Source: Streptomyces sp. NBC_01465
Lineage (GTDB): Bacteria; Actinomycetota; Actinomycetes; Streptomycetales; Streptomycetaceae
Length of the DNA: 64,000 nt
Assembly (NCBI RefSeq): GCF_036227325.1
Contig: NZ_CP109467.1
Coordinates: 4,154,001-4,218,000 of the forward strand
Direction: 5' to 3'
In this document: positions 25,481-34,084 of the stretch, piece by piece
How positions within the stretch are numbered: the stretch's first letter is position 1
How the letters are laid out: every line of letters starts with the position of its first letter
Made by a program: the position numbers and the translations under genes
The notes under the pieces: generated by a model
Told to the model about the DNA's origin: nothing
What the model saw: the letters and a program-made list of their open reading frames with translations, nothing else
Database searches by the model: none

Positions 25481-26962
25481 GTGAGCATTTCCGAGCCCTT
25501 GGACGACCCCTGGGCCGACAGCGGTCCTGGTGACCGTCTGCCCGCCCGTAGGAAGCGCGGCGAAGGCAACGGCGGCGGCCGCGAGCAGCACGACCGGGGT
25601 GGCGAGGGCGGTGGCTGGGACGGCGGGGGACCCTCCGCCTTCGAGCGGGTCCCCCCGCAGGACATCGATGCGGAGCAGTCCGTACTCGGCGGCATGCTGC
25701 TCTCCAAGGACGCCATCGCGGACGTGGTGGAGGTCCTCAAGGGCAACGACTTCTACCGTCCCGCCCACGAGACCGTCTACCTGGCGATCCTCGACCTCTA
25801 CGCCAAGGGCGAGCCGGCCGACCCGATCACCGTCGCCGCGGAGCTGGTCAAGCGCGGTGAGATCACCAAGGTCGGCGGGGCGCCGTACCTGCACACGCTC
25901 GTCCAGTCGGTGCCGACGGCCGCCAACGCCGTGTACTACGCGGAGATCGTCCACGAGCGGGCGGTGCTGCGTCGTCTCGTCGAGGCCGGCACGAAGATCA
26001 CGCAGATGGGATACGCCGCCGACGGCGACGTCGACGACATCGTCAACTCGGCCCAGGCCGCGATCTATGCGGTCACCGAGCAGCGCACCACCGAGGACTA
26101 TCTGCCGCTCGGCGACATCATGGAAGGCGCGCTCGACGAGATCGAGGCGATCGGTTCGCGCAGCGGCGAGATGACCGGTGTGCCCACGGGCTTCACCGAC
26201 CTCGACCAGCTCACCAACGGTCTGCACCCGGGCCAGATGATCATCATCGCCGCCCGTCCCGCCATGGGTAAGTCGACGCTGGCGCTGGACTTCGCCCGTG
26301 CCTGCTCGATCCAGCACAACCTGCCGAGCGTGATCTTCTCGCTCGAAATGGGGCGCAACGAGATCGCGATGCGACTGCTCTCGGCCGAGGCCCGGGTCGC
26401 GCTGCACCACATGCGTTCCGGAACCATGACCGACGAGGACTGGACCCGGCTGGCCCGCCGTATGCCAGATGTCACCCAGGCGCCGCTCTACATCGACGAC
26501 TCCCCGAACCTGTCGATGATGGAGATCCGCGCCAAGTGCCGCCGGCTGAAGCAGCGCGCGGGCATCAAACTCGTGGTCATCGACTATCTGCAGCTGATGC
26601 AGGCGGGCGGATCCAAGCGGTCCGAGAGCCGCCAGCAGGAAGTCTCCGACATGTCGCGAAACCTCAAGCTCCTCGCCAAGGAGCTCGAGGTGCCGGTCAT
26701 CGCGCTCTCGCAGCTGAACCGTGGCCCCGAGCAGCGGACCGACAAGAAGCCGATGGTCTCCGACCTGCGTGAATCCGGATCGATCGAGCAGGACGCGGAC
26801 ATGGTGATCCTGCTCCACCGCGAGGATGCGTACGAGAAGGAGTCGCCGCGCGCGGGCGAGGCGGACATCATCGTGGGCAAGCACCGTAATGGTCCGACGG
26901 CGACGATCACGGTCGCCTTCCAGGGCCACTACTCGCGCTTCGTGGACATGGCGCAGACCTAG
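25481..26962 (+). CDS. dnaB: Replicative DNA helicase DnaB
   Basis: Hexameric 5'-3' helicase at the replication fork. Of 493 residues, the Gly/Arg-rich N-terminal extension (about 1-55) is followed by the DnaB N-domain (PPQDIDAEQSVLGGMLLSKDAI) and the RecA-like motor with Walker A ARPAMGKST, LVVIDYLQLMQ (Walker B) and SQLNRGPEQR. No intein insertion is visible. GTG 25481 is preceded by GGGAGGAGG. Confidence 0.97.
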   Translation: MSISEPLDDPWADSGPGDRLPARRKRGEGNGGGREQHDRGGEGGGWDGGGPSAFERVPPQDIDAEQSVLGGMLLSKDAIADVVEVLKGNDFYRPAHETVYLAILDLYAKGEPADPITVAAELVKRGEITKVGGAPYLHTLVQSVPTAANAVYYAEIVHERAVLRRLVEAGTKITQMGYAADGDVDDIVNSAQAAIYAVTEQRTTEDYLPLGDIMEGALDEIEAIGSRSGEMTGVPTGFTDLDQLTNGLHPGQMIIIAARPAMGKSTLALDFARACSIQHNLPSVIFSLEMGRNEIAMRLLSAEARVALHHMRSGTMTDEDWTRLARRMPDVTQAPLYIDDSPNLSMMEIRAKCRRLKQRAGIKLVVIDYLQLMQAGGSKRSESRQQEVSDMSRNLKLLAKELEVPVIALSQLNRGPEQRTDKKPMVSDLRESGSIEQDADMVILLHREDAYEKESPRAGEADIIVGKHRNGPTATITVAFQGHYSRFVDMAQT

Positions 26963-27639
26963 ACCGGCCGTGCGGTGAGCGAGGCGGCCAGCGCTCTGAC
27001 GACCTCGGAGGCCATCACCGCCTGGCCCGCCGTGGCGAAGTGGATGCCGTCGGCGCTGAGCAGGCCGGGCCGGGAGTTCACCGGGTGGTCCCACATGTCG
27101 ACGAGTACGGCGCCGTGTTCGGCGGCCAGTCGGCGAGTGAGGTCGTTGAGCCGGCGGACCCGCTCCTGCCAGTCCGGGAAGTGCGGGAGCTGGAAGGCGC
27201 TGCCCAGGGTGAAGACCGTCAGGCGGGCGCCGGTGCCTGTGGCGAGTTCGTACACGCACCGGAGCGTCCGCTCGATCTGCGGGAAGTCGGGGTCGGGACG
27301 GAACAGGTCGTTCGCGCCGCTCGGCAGGTGGATCAGGTCGGGGCGGTACGTGATTACCCGGTCGGTCTGTGTCCTCAGCGCCCTGACGGTCGTCGCTCCG
27401 ACCTCGGCGGTGTTGAGGTAGGCCAGGCCGGGATGGATGCGGCGCAGGATGTCCGCGAGGCGGTCGGGCCAGCCCAGGTTCGCGTAGCCGGGGCTCGGGT
27501 CGCCGGTGCCTGCCGAGAGGCTGTCGCCGAGGACGGCGAACCGGTGCCAGGGGGCGTCGTGGAGAAGCTCGGCGGCGCTCGCGGGCGACAGGCAGTAGGG
27601 GTCGGTCTCTTCGGTGAGGGAGGGCGCTGTTGCTGTCAT
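26959..27639 (-). CDS. SGNH/GDSL-family hydrolase
   Basis: Esterase/lipase-type serine hydrolase, 226 residues, without signal peptide. Block I is FAVLGDSLSAGTGDP (catalytic Ser), block III is LPSGANDLF and block V is DGIHFATAG (Asp/His). ATG 27639 has no ribosome site; the neighbouring TTG is not better. It overlaps the dnaB stop tail-to-tail by four bases. Divergent from a TetR regulator across a 55-bp gap that contains a perfect palindrome, so the TetR protein probably represses it. Substrate unknown. Confidence 0.88.
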   Translation of the reverse strand: MTATAPSLTEETDPYCLSPASAAELLHDAPWHRFAVLGDSLSAGTGDPSPGYANLGWPDRLADILRRIHPGLAYLNTAEVGATTVRALRTQTDRVITYRPDLIHLPSGANDLFRPDPDFPQIERTLRCVYELATGTGARLTVFTLGSAFQLPHFPDWQERVRRLNDLTRRLAAEHGAVLVDMWDHPVNSRPGLLSADGIHFATAGQAVMASEVVRALAASLTARPV

Positions 27640-27648
27640 AAACAAAAC

Positions 27649-27664
27649 GTACGACCGGTCGTAC
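27649..27664. promoter_or_regulatory. TetR-type operator palindrome
   Basis: Perfect 16-bp palindrome GTACGACCGGTCGTAC in the 55-bp gap between the divergent SGNH hydrolase and TetR genes, overlapping where both promoters must lie. The match of GACCGGTC-centred palindromes with TetR regulators and the position make it the likely operator. Confidence 0.8.
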
Positions 27665-27694
27665 TTCTATGGCAAGGCATGGCAGGATGGGGAC

Positions 27695-28309
27695 ATGACC
27701 GAGCTGGGGACAACCGACCGGCGCCTGCTGCGCGGTGCGCAGACCAGGCAGACGATCGCCCGTCACGCCGCCGACGTGGCCTCCGCCGAGGGACTGGCCG
27801 GGCTCAGCATCGGCCGCCTCGCCACCGATCTCGGGCTCAGCAAGAGCGGGGTGCAGACCCTCTTCGGTACGAAGGAGAAGCTGCAGATCGCCGCCGCCGG
27901 AGCCGCTCGCGAGGCATTTCTGGAGGCTGTCGTGCGCCCCGCGGCCGCCGCCCCGCGCGGCGCCGCAGGACTGCGCGCGCTGACCGAGCGCTGGATCGCG
28001 TACGCCGAGACACCCCTCTTCCCCGGCGGTTGCTTCTGGGTGGCCAATCTCGCCGACTTCGACAGCCGGCCGGGGGAGGTCCGTGACGTGCTCTTCGGTC
28101 ACCACCGCGACTGGCTCGCGGCCATCGCGGGCGAGCTGCGCGAGGCTGTCCGTACGGGCGAGATCGCCGAGCTCGACGTCGACCTCGCGGCCTTCCAGAT
28201 CGACGCGGTGCTCTCCGCGGCGAACATCGCCCTGCGCACCGGCGACAGCGGTGCCACGGACAGGGTGCGTCGGGTGGTCGAAGCGTTCCTCGCCGGGGGC
28301 CCGGCTTAA
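27695..28309 (+). CDS. TetR-family transcriptional regulator
   Basis: 204 residues. N-terminal TetR helix-turn-helix (about 15-65: TRQTIARHAADVASAEGLAGLSIGRLATDLGLSKSGVQTLFG), then an all-helical ligand/dimerisation domain with LFPGGCFWVANLADFDSRPG. That motif is found in the TetR_C subgroup near esterase or efflux genes. ATG 27695 is chosen for the best N-terminus. The divergent palindrome at 27649-27664 is the presumed operator; inducer unknown. Confidence 0.9.
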   Translation: MTELGTTDRRLLRGAQTRQTIARHAADVASAEGLAGLSIGRLATDLGLSKSGVQTLFGTKEKLQIAAAGAAREAFLEAVVRPAAAAPRGAAGLRALTERWIAYAETPLFPGGCFWVANLADFDSRPGEVRDVLFGHHRDWLAAIAGELREAVRTGEIAELDVDLAAFQIDAVLSAANIALRTGDSGATDRVRRVVEAFLAGGPA

Positions 28310-28348
28310 TCGGTCGACGGCTGAGGGCTGTTGGGGTACCTCTCGACC

Positions 28349-29737
28349 ATGACTTCTTCCGCGATTCCCGAACTCCTTCCCTCCACCCGGCGGGCCCTGC
28401 TGCACCGCATCGCCGTCGGACAGACCGAGGGGCGCGCCCCTTCGCTGGTCGGGGCGGTGATGAGGGACGGGCAGATGGTGTGGTCCGGGGCCCGCAGCTG
28501 TGTGGAGGGGCACGATCCGGATGCGGACACGCAGTATCGGATCGGGTCGATCACCAAGACCTTCACGGCGGTTGTGGTGATGCGGCTGCGCGACGAGGGG
28601 CTCCTCGACCTCGGGGATCAGCTGGAGAAGCATCTGCCGGGCACGGGTGTCGGGGACGTGACGATCGCTCAGCTGCTCGCCCACACGGCCGGGATGCCGG
28701 CGGAGACCCCGGGCGAGTGGTGGGAGCGGACGCCGGGCACGGACCGCCCGGAGCTCGCCGATGTGCTGGGCGAGCGGCCGGGAATGCACCCGGTGGGACG
28801 GCTCCACCACTACTCCAACCCCGGTTACACGCTGCTGGGTTCCCTGATCGAGGCGGTGCGCGGCGAGCCGTGGGCCGATGTGGTGCGGCGGGAGGTCTGT
28901 CTGCCGCTGGGCATGGAGCGTACGAGCGCACAGCCCGAGGCGCCGGCCGCGGGCGGCTGGGCCGTGCACCCCTGGGCCGATGTGATGCTGCCGGAGCCCA
29001 CCGAGGACCTGGGGCTGATGGCGCCTGCGGGACAACTGTGGTCCACAGCGGGCGACTTGTGCCGCTTTGGTGCATTTCTGGCCGCGGGCGACGAGCAGGT
29101 GCTGAGCGCCGATTCCGTACGGGAGATGCGGACGCCCGCGGCGCCCCCCGGCGACGGGGAGTGGGACGGCGGCTACGGGCTCGGGGTGCAGCTGTCGCGG
29201 CGCGACGGGCGCTCGCTGGCGGGGCACACAGGGTCGCTGCCGGGGTTCGTCGCCACGCTCTGGGTGAGCGTGGACGACGGGGTGGCGGCCGTGGCGCTGG
29301 CCAATGCGACGTCGGGGGCGGCGGTCGGCGCGGTGGCGGCGGATCTGCTGCGGATCACCGCTGACGCGGAGCCGAGGATTCCGGAGCCGTGGCGGCCGCT
29401 GCCGGAGATCGACCCGAAGCTCCTGGAGCTGGCCGGCCCCTGGTACTGGGGGACTCACTCCTACGCGCTGCGCGTGGCGGCGGACGGCGGGGTCGAGCTC
29501 GGACCGCTGCGCGGCACCGGGCGGAGCTCGCGCTTCCGGGCGGAGGCGGACGGGACGTGGACCGGGCTCGACGGTTACTACCTGGGGGAGACGCTGCGGG
29601 CCGTGCGGCGCGAGGACGGCTCGGTGAGCCATCTGGATCTGGGCTCGTTCGTCTACGTACGCGAGCCGTACGAGGCCGGGGGCGCGGTCCCCGGCGGCGG
29701 CGTGGACCAGGCCGGCTGGCGCGGCCTACCCCGCTGA
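28349..29737 (+). CDS. Serine hydrolase of the beta-lactamase/DD-peptidase (class C) family
   Basis: 462 residues. SxxK is at SITKTF, YxN is HYSNPG, and the third element is GHTGSLPG in the place of KTG. A C-terminal beta-barrel-like domain (about 350-460) follows. No signal peptide, so it is probably a cytosolic esterase-like homologue of the Beta-lactamase (PF00144) family. ATG 28349 is used; a TTG six codons upstream lacks support. The last 12 bases overlap the convergent gene that ends at 29726. Confidence 0.85.
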   Translation: MTSSAIPELLPSTRRALLHRIAVGQTEGRAPSLVGAVMRDGQMVWSGARSCVEGHDPDADTQYRIGSITKTFTAVVVMRLRDEGLLDLGDQLEKHLPGTGVGDVTIAQLLAHTAGMPAETPGEWWERTPGTDRPELADVLGERPGMHPVGRLHHYSNPGYTLLGSLIEAVRGEPWADVVRREVCLPLGMERTSAQPEAPAAGGWAVHPWADVMLPEPTEDLGLMAPAGQLWSTAGDLCRFGAFLAAGDEQVLSADSVREMRTPAAPPGDGEWDGGYGLGVQLSRRDGRSLAGHTGSLPGFVATLWVSVDDGVAAVALANATSGAAVGAVAADLLRITADAEPRIPEPWRPLPEIDPKLLELAGPWYWGTHSYALRVAADGGVELGPLRGTGRSSRFRAEADGTWTGLDGYYLGETLRAVRREDGSVSHLDLGSFVYVREPYEAGGAVPGGGVDQAGWRGLPR

Positions 29738-30892
29738 GAGTTCGCGCTCCAGCGGCGTACGGAACCGGGGCGTGATCCGGGCCTCGCCCACCCACCCCGA
29801 CAGGCGCGCCGCCTCGGCTTCGACCGCCCGGGCGGCCGCCTTGCCGGGGTCCTTGAGCAGCCTCCAGACGATCTCGCCGTCCGCGCGCTGGGCCCAGCCG
29901 CCGACGATCTCGCCGTTCCACCACACGGTCGGGCCGATGTTGCCCGAGCGGTCGAAGAGGGCGGGGCGGTGGTCCGCGGCGAGATGGAAGGAACGGTCCG
30001 CCCAGCCCATCGCGCTGGGGTCCAGGCCGGGCAGCAGCGCGGCCCAGGGCTCCGGCGCGGGGTCGGGGGCGGTGTCGCCGGGGGCCACGACCCCCCGGCT
30101 GCCGTCGTCGAGTTGGACCTCTTCGGCGCCGGTGGCCGCGAGGGCCTTCCGTACGTCCGTGAGCGTCCAGCCCGTCCACCACTTGAGGTCGGCCTCGGTG
30201 GCGGGACCGTAGCTCCGCAGATAGCTCTGGGCGAGCTCCGCCCTCGCCTCGGCGGCGGGCGTCACCGGCCACGGCTCGCTCGCCGTCCAGCGGAACTGGC
30301 TGGAGGTCCACGAGCCGCGCGGCCGGTCGCGGCGGATGCGGCCCTCAGCGGCCAGGACGCGCAGGACGCGGGAGGCGACGCCCTGTTCGGTCTCCCACTT
30401 CTTGCCGGGGAAGACCGTGATCTTCGTACGGAGTGCGGGGACGGCGGCGGAGAGTTCACTTCCGGTCGCGTGCGTACGGGAGGAGAGCTCGGCCAGCGTG
30501 GCGTCCTCCGCGGCGGCCAGCCAGTCGGCGTCGAGGCCGCCCGGGTCCTCCGCGAAGTGCTTGAGGAGGGTCTTGCGCTCCTTGGCGGCGATGGCGCGGG
30601 CGGTGGACGCGTCGACGGCGGGGGCGAGTTCGCGGGAGACGACGAAGAGGGTGTTGCGCAGCGAGAGCGCCCGGACCAGCGTGACGTCCTCGTACAGCGC
30701 CTGCTCGACGGCCGCGACGCTCGCGTCGGTCAGGCGCGCGCAGGCGGAGAGGAAGACGGTCGCCGCGTCGGTGGCGTGCAGGGCGACGACCGCGTCGGCG
30801 GCCTCGACCGCGGTGGCGGCCCGGGTGGAGGGGGCCAGGAGGTGGCGGCGGCCGAGGCGGGCACGGCGCTGTTCGTCGCTGATCCGGTGCAC
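29726..30892 (-). CDS. Winged-helix DNA-binding domain-containing protein (HTH_42/AlkZ-like)
   Basis: 388 residues, homologous to the winged-helix family that includes AlkZ/YcaQ-type DNA glycosylases. The motif SLRNTLFVVSRELAPAV, the PWPVTPAAEARAEL block, YGPATEADLKWWTGW and the C-terminal NGEIVGGWAQRADGEIVWRLL fit that family. Whether it excises bases is unknown: AlkZ catalysis uses a QxQ-type motif that I do not see. GTG 30892 has AAGGA upstream and lies 20 bp after the GNAT gene, in the same direction. Confidence 0.8.
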   Translation of the reverse strand: MHRISDEQRRARLGRRHLLAPSTRAATAVEAADAVVALHATDAATVFLSACARLTDASVAAVEQALYEDVTLVRALSLRNTLFVVSRELAPAVDASTARAIAAKERKTLLKHFAEDPGGLDADWLAAAEDATLAELSSRTHATGSELSAAVPALRTKITVFPGKKWETEQGVASRVLRVLAAEGRIRRDRPRGSWTSSQFRWTASEPWPVTPAAEARAELAQSYLRSYGPATEADLKWWTGWTLTDVRKALAATGAEEVQLDDGSRGVVAPGDTAPDPAPEPWAALLPGLDPSAMGWADRSFHLAADHRPALFDRSGNIGPTVWWNGEIVGGWAQRADGEIVWRLLKDPGKAAARAVEAEAARLSGWVGEARITPRFRTPLERELSAG

Positions 30893-30912
30893 GTCAACGT
30901 CCTTCGGTCGCG

Positions 30913-31365
30913 TCAGAGTTGGAGCTTGAACCCCAGGTGGGAGGCGGTGAAGCCGAGCCGCTCGTAGAAGCGGTGGGCATCGGTGCGGGTGGCGTCGGAG
31001 GTCAGCTGGACCAACTGGCAGCCCTGGAGCCGGGATTCGGCGACGGCCCACTCGATGAGCTGGGTGCCGAGGCCGCTGCCGCGTTCGTCGGCGTGGATGC
31101 GTACGCCCTCGATGACCGAGCGGGTGGAGCCGCGGCGCGAGAGGCCGGGGATCACGGTCAGCTGGAGGGTGCCGACGACCTTGGTGTCGCGTACGGCGAC
31201 GACCACGTGCTGGTTCGGGTCCGCGGCGAGGCGCGCGAAGGCCGTCTCGTACGGGTCGAGGTCGTCGGGGGACTCCCGCTGGGCGCCCAGCGGGTCGTCG
31301 GCGAGCATCGCCACGATCGCCGGGAGGTCGTCGGGGGCGGCGGGGCGTATCTCCAGATCGCTCAT
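30913..31365 (-). CDS. GNAT-family N-acetyltransferase
   Basis: 150 residues. Acetyl-CoA binding motif A is VRIHADERGSGLGTQLIEWAVAESR, with the usual C-terminal CQLVQLTSDATRTDAHRFYERLGF. A single GNAT domain with no other region. ATG 31365. Likely co-transcribed with the winged-helix gene downstream and the MarR gene's end is 10 bp away upstream. Substrate unknown. Confidence 0.9.
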   Translation of the reverse strand: MSDLEIRPAAPDDLPAIVAMLADDPLGAQRESPDDLDPYETAFARLAADPNQHVVVAVRDTKVVGTLQLTVIPGLSRRGSTRSVIEGVRIHADERGSGLGTQLIEWAVAESRLQGCQLVQLTSDATRTDAHRFYERLGFTASHLGFKLQL

Positions 31366-31375
31366 GATCTGGAGG

Positions 31376-31843
31376 TTATACGGCCGGGACCGGGGCCTTC
31401 AGGTCTTCGACCGCGCGCACCAGCGGTGCCAGCTCCGGGTTCGTCGCGGCCTCGTCGAGGGCCTCGCGCAGCGCCCTGTCATTGGTGGGGCGGGCCCGGT
31501 CGAGCAGGGCGAGGCCGGCCTCGGTGACGTCGGTGTAGATGCCCCGGCGGTCGGTGTCGCACAGGTAGCGGGTCAGCAGGTGGCGGTCCTCCAGGCGCGT
31601 GACCAGGCGGGTCGTGGCGCTCTGGCTGAGGACGACGGCGTCGGCGACCTGCTTCATCTGCAGGTGACCGCCGGGGCCGCTGTGCTGCCGGCTCAGGACG
31701 TCGAGGAGGGAGTACTCGCGCACGCTCAGCCCGTGTCCGGACTGGAGGGCCTTCTCGATGTGGGCGTCGATGCGGCCGTGCAGCAGGGAGAGGGCGCACC
31801 AGCCCTGGGAGAGGGCGGTGAGTGCGGGGTCGGTGGCTGTCAT
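31376..31843 (-). CDS. MarR-family transcriptional regulator
   Basis: 155 residues. Winged-helix MarR domain (LSVREYSLLDVLSRQ, then MKQVADAVVLSQSATTRLVTRLEDRHLLTRYLCDTDRRGIYTDVTEAGLALL). ATG 31843 has AGAGGA upstream. Divergent from an MFS transporter with 150 bp between, a classical repressor/exporter arrangement. The intergenic region has four TGCA elements at 15-17 bp spacing that could be the binding region. Ligand unknown. Confidence 0.92.
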   Translation of the reverse strand: MTATDPALTALSQGWCALSLLHGRIDAHIEKALQSGHGLSVREYSLLDVLSRQHSGPGGHLQMKQVADAVVLSQSATTRLVTRLEDRHLLTRYLCDTDRRGIYTDVTEAGLALLDRARPTNDRALREALDEAATNPELAPLVRAVEDLKAPVPAV

Positions 31844-31913
31844 GAGGTCCTCTTCTCCTCCTCCGTGCCGGAGCGGCTGGGATCCAGGATAGGGCACGGG
31901 CGCAATAGCCAGC

Positions 31914-31971
31914 GTTTGCAATTAATCGGCGTCTGCAAGTATTGTCTCTGCATGTAAGGCGCTCGTGCAAT
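31914..31971. promoter_or_regulatory. Four spaced TGCA elements between divergent marR and MFS genes
   Basis: TGCA cores at 31917, 31934, 31949 and 31966, i.e. spaced 17, 15 and 17 bp, in contexts such as TTTGCAATT and TCTGCAAGT, in the AT-richest part of the gap. Reads as a multiple-site operator for the MarR protein; exact half-sites are unclear. Confidence 0.45.
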
Positions 31972-31993
31972 CTTTCCGGGAAGGTGAAACCCC

Positions 31994-33211
31994 ATGCCCC
32001 TCGCGCTCCTCGCCCTCGCCATCGGGGCGTTCGGTATCGGAACCACCGAGTTCGTGATCATGGGCCTGATGCCGCAGATCGCGGACACCTTCCAGGTCTC
32101 GATCCCCACGGCCGGCTTCCTCGTCACCGGTTACGCCCTCGGGGTCGTCGCCGGTGCCCCGCTGATGACCGCCCTCGGCACCCGCATCGCACGCAAGAGG
32201 ATGCTGATGCTGCTGATGGGGCTCTTCATCGTCGGCAATGTCGTCTCGGCGCTCGCGCCCGTCTTCGGCGTCATGCTCGCCGGGCGGATCGTCGCCTCCC
32301 TGGCCCACGGTGCCTTCTTCGGCATCGGCTCGGTGGTCGCGGCCGATCTCGTCGCCCCCGAGAAGAAGGCCGGGGCGATCGCCACGATGTTCACCGGACT
32401 GACCCTGGCCAATGTCATCGGCGTACCGCTGGGCACGCTCATCGGGCAGGACATCGGCTGGCGCCTGACGTTCCTGATCGTCGCCTTCCTCGGGGTCCTC
32501 GGCCTCTTCGGCGTCGCCAAGCTCGTCCCCGAGCAGCCCAGGACCGAAGGCGTACGGCTGCGCCACGAGATCGCCGCCTTCCGCAATGTGCAGGTGCTGC
32601 TCGCCATGGCGATGACGGTGCTGGGCTTCGGCGGGGTCTTCGCCGCGATCACGTACATCTCGCCGATGATGACCTCGGTCGCCGGCTTCTCGGAGTCCTC
32701 CGTCACCTGGCTGCTCGTCCTCTTCGGACTCGGCATGGTCGCGGGCAACCTCATCGGCGGGAAGTTCGCCGACCGGGCGCTGATGCCGCTGCTGTACGTC
32801 TCCCTGGGCGGCCTCGCCCTGGTGCTCGCCCTCTTCACGGTCACCGCGCACCACCAGATCGCGGCGGCCGTCACGATCTTCCTGATCGGCGGACTCGGGT
32901 TCGCGACCGTACCGCCGCTGCAGAAGCGCGTACTCGACCAGGCCGCCGGTGCGCCGACCCTGGCCTCCGCCGTGAACATCGGCGCCTTCAACCTGGGCAA
33001 CGCGCTCTCCGCCTGGCTCGGCGGGATCGTCATCGCGGCCGGGCTCGGCTACACCGCGCCCAACTGGGTCGGGGCGGTCCTCGCGGGCTCGGCCCTGGTA
33101 CTGGCGGTCGTCTCCAGCGGCCTGGAGCGGCGGAGCGGGTCCCGGAGCCGGATCGTCGCCGGTGCGCCGGCGGTCGGGACGGAGCGGGCCGCCGTGCCCG
33201 CCGAGCGCTGA
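31994..33211 (+). CDS. MFS transporter (AraJ/Cmx-like drug exporter)
   Basis: 405 residues, twelve helices. The N-terminus MPLALLALAIGAFGIGTTEFVIMGLMPQIAD is the signature of the AraJ/chloramphenicol-exporter type of MFS permease, and the A-motif is represented by GTRIARKRMLMLLMG. ATG 31994 with GGGAAGG upstream. Divergent from the MarR regulator, which probably represses it. Substrate not predictable. Confidence 0.92.
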   Translation: MPLALLALAIGAFGIGTTEFVIMGLMPQIADTFQVSIPTAGFLVTGYALGVVAGAPLMTALGTRIARKRMLMLLMGLFIVGNVVSALAPVFGVMLAGRIVASLAHGAFFGIGSVVAADLVAPEKKAGAIATMFTGLTLANVIGVPLGTLIGQDIGWRLTFLIVAFLGVLGLFGVAKLVPEQPRTEGVRLRHEIAAFRNVQVLLAMAMTVLGFGGVFAAITYISPMMTSVAGFSESSVTWLLVLFGLGMVAGNLIGGKFADRALMPLLYVSLGGLALVLALFTVTAHHQIAAAVTIFLIGGLGFATVPPLQKRVLDQAAGAPTLASAVNIGAFNLGNALSAWLGGIVIAAGLGYTAPNWVGAVLAGSALVLAVVSSGLERRSGSRSRIVAGAPAVGTERAAVPAER

Positions 33212-33224
33212 GGCGCGGACGCCG

Positions 33225-34079
33225 TCAGCCGGCCGCGACCGTCAGAGGCGTGAAGCGGCGGGTCCAGTCGCCTGGCAGGGCGGGGATTCCGTAGGTCATC
33301 ACCGCGTTGAAGGAGACCGGCTCCAGGCCGTTCTCCTTCAGCCAGTTGAGGAGCTCCTCGTGGCGTACGTCGACATCCGTACGGAACGGGCGGTCGGTGC
33401 CCTCCGCCAGGGAGGAGACCAGCGCCTTCGCGGTCTCCGTGTCGCGGGCGATCAGCGGGCCGATGACGTGGGTGTCCATATTGGGCCAGGCCGCCGCGTA
33501 GCCGGTGATGCCGTTCGCGTCCTGGGCGACGCGGAGCTGGTCGGCGAAGGCCGGGAGGCGCGCGAGGACATGGGTGCGGTCGGCGCCGAACACCTCGGCG
33601 TCCAGGCGCAGGATCGCGGGCAGATCGTCCGCCGTGGCCGGGCGGGTGGCGACGGTGGGCGCCGGGCCCGACGGGCGGAAGTGGCCCCGGACCATCTCGG
33701 CCCGGCCCGTCGTCCCGAAGCCGAGCTCCTCGTAGAGCGGGCGGCCGTACGGGGTGGCGTGGAGGGTGAGGGGAGTGCCGGAGAACTCGGCGAGCACATG
33801 CTTCATCAGCCGGCGCCCGATCCCCTGGCGGGCATGGCGCTCGGCCACCAACACCATGCCGATGGCGGCCAGTTCGGGACCGTACGACGTGACCACACAG
33901 GCGGTGGCCAGGCCCTTGCCCGACGGGTCGTCGATGCCGTACCCGGTGCCTGCCGCGAGCAGCAGCCCCCACTTGTACTCCTCGCGCGGCCAGCCGCGGT
34001 CTTCGGAGAGGTCGGCGCAGGAGATGAGGTCGCCGGGGGTGAGCCGGCGAATGGGGAGCTCGGCGAGCGGTGAGGGCAT
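33225..34079 (-). CDS. Double GNAT-domain N-acetyltransferase
   Basis: 284 residues with two GNAT folds: the first near 10-130 (VAERHARQGIGRRLMKHVL gives motif A), the second near 140-280, weaker in motif A and perhaps non-catalytic. ATG 34079 has no clear ribosome site and lies five bases after the stop of the upstream membrane-protein gene, so it is probably translated by coupling. Converges on the MFS gene with 13 bp between. Substrate unknown. Confidence 0.85.
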   Translation of the reverse strand: MPSPLAELPIRRLTPGDLISCADLSEDRGWPREEYKWGLLLAAGTGYGIDDPSGKGLATACVVTSYGPELAAIGMVLVAERHARQGIGRRLMKHVLAEFSGTPLTLHATPYGRPLYEELGFGTTGRAEMVRGHFRPSGPAPTVATRPATADDLPAILRLDAEVFGADRTHVLARLPAFADQLRVAQDANGITGYAAAWPNMDTHVIGPLIARDTETAKALVSSLAEGTDRPFRTDVDVRHEELLNWLKENGLEPVSFNAVMTYGIPALPGDWTRRFTPLTVAAG

Positions 34080-34084
34080 GGGGA

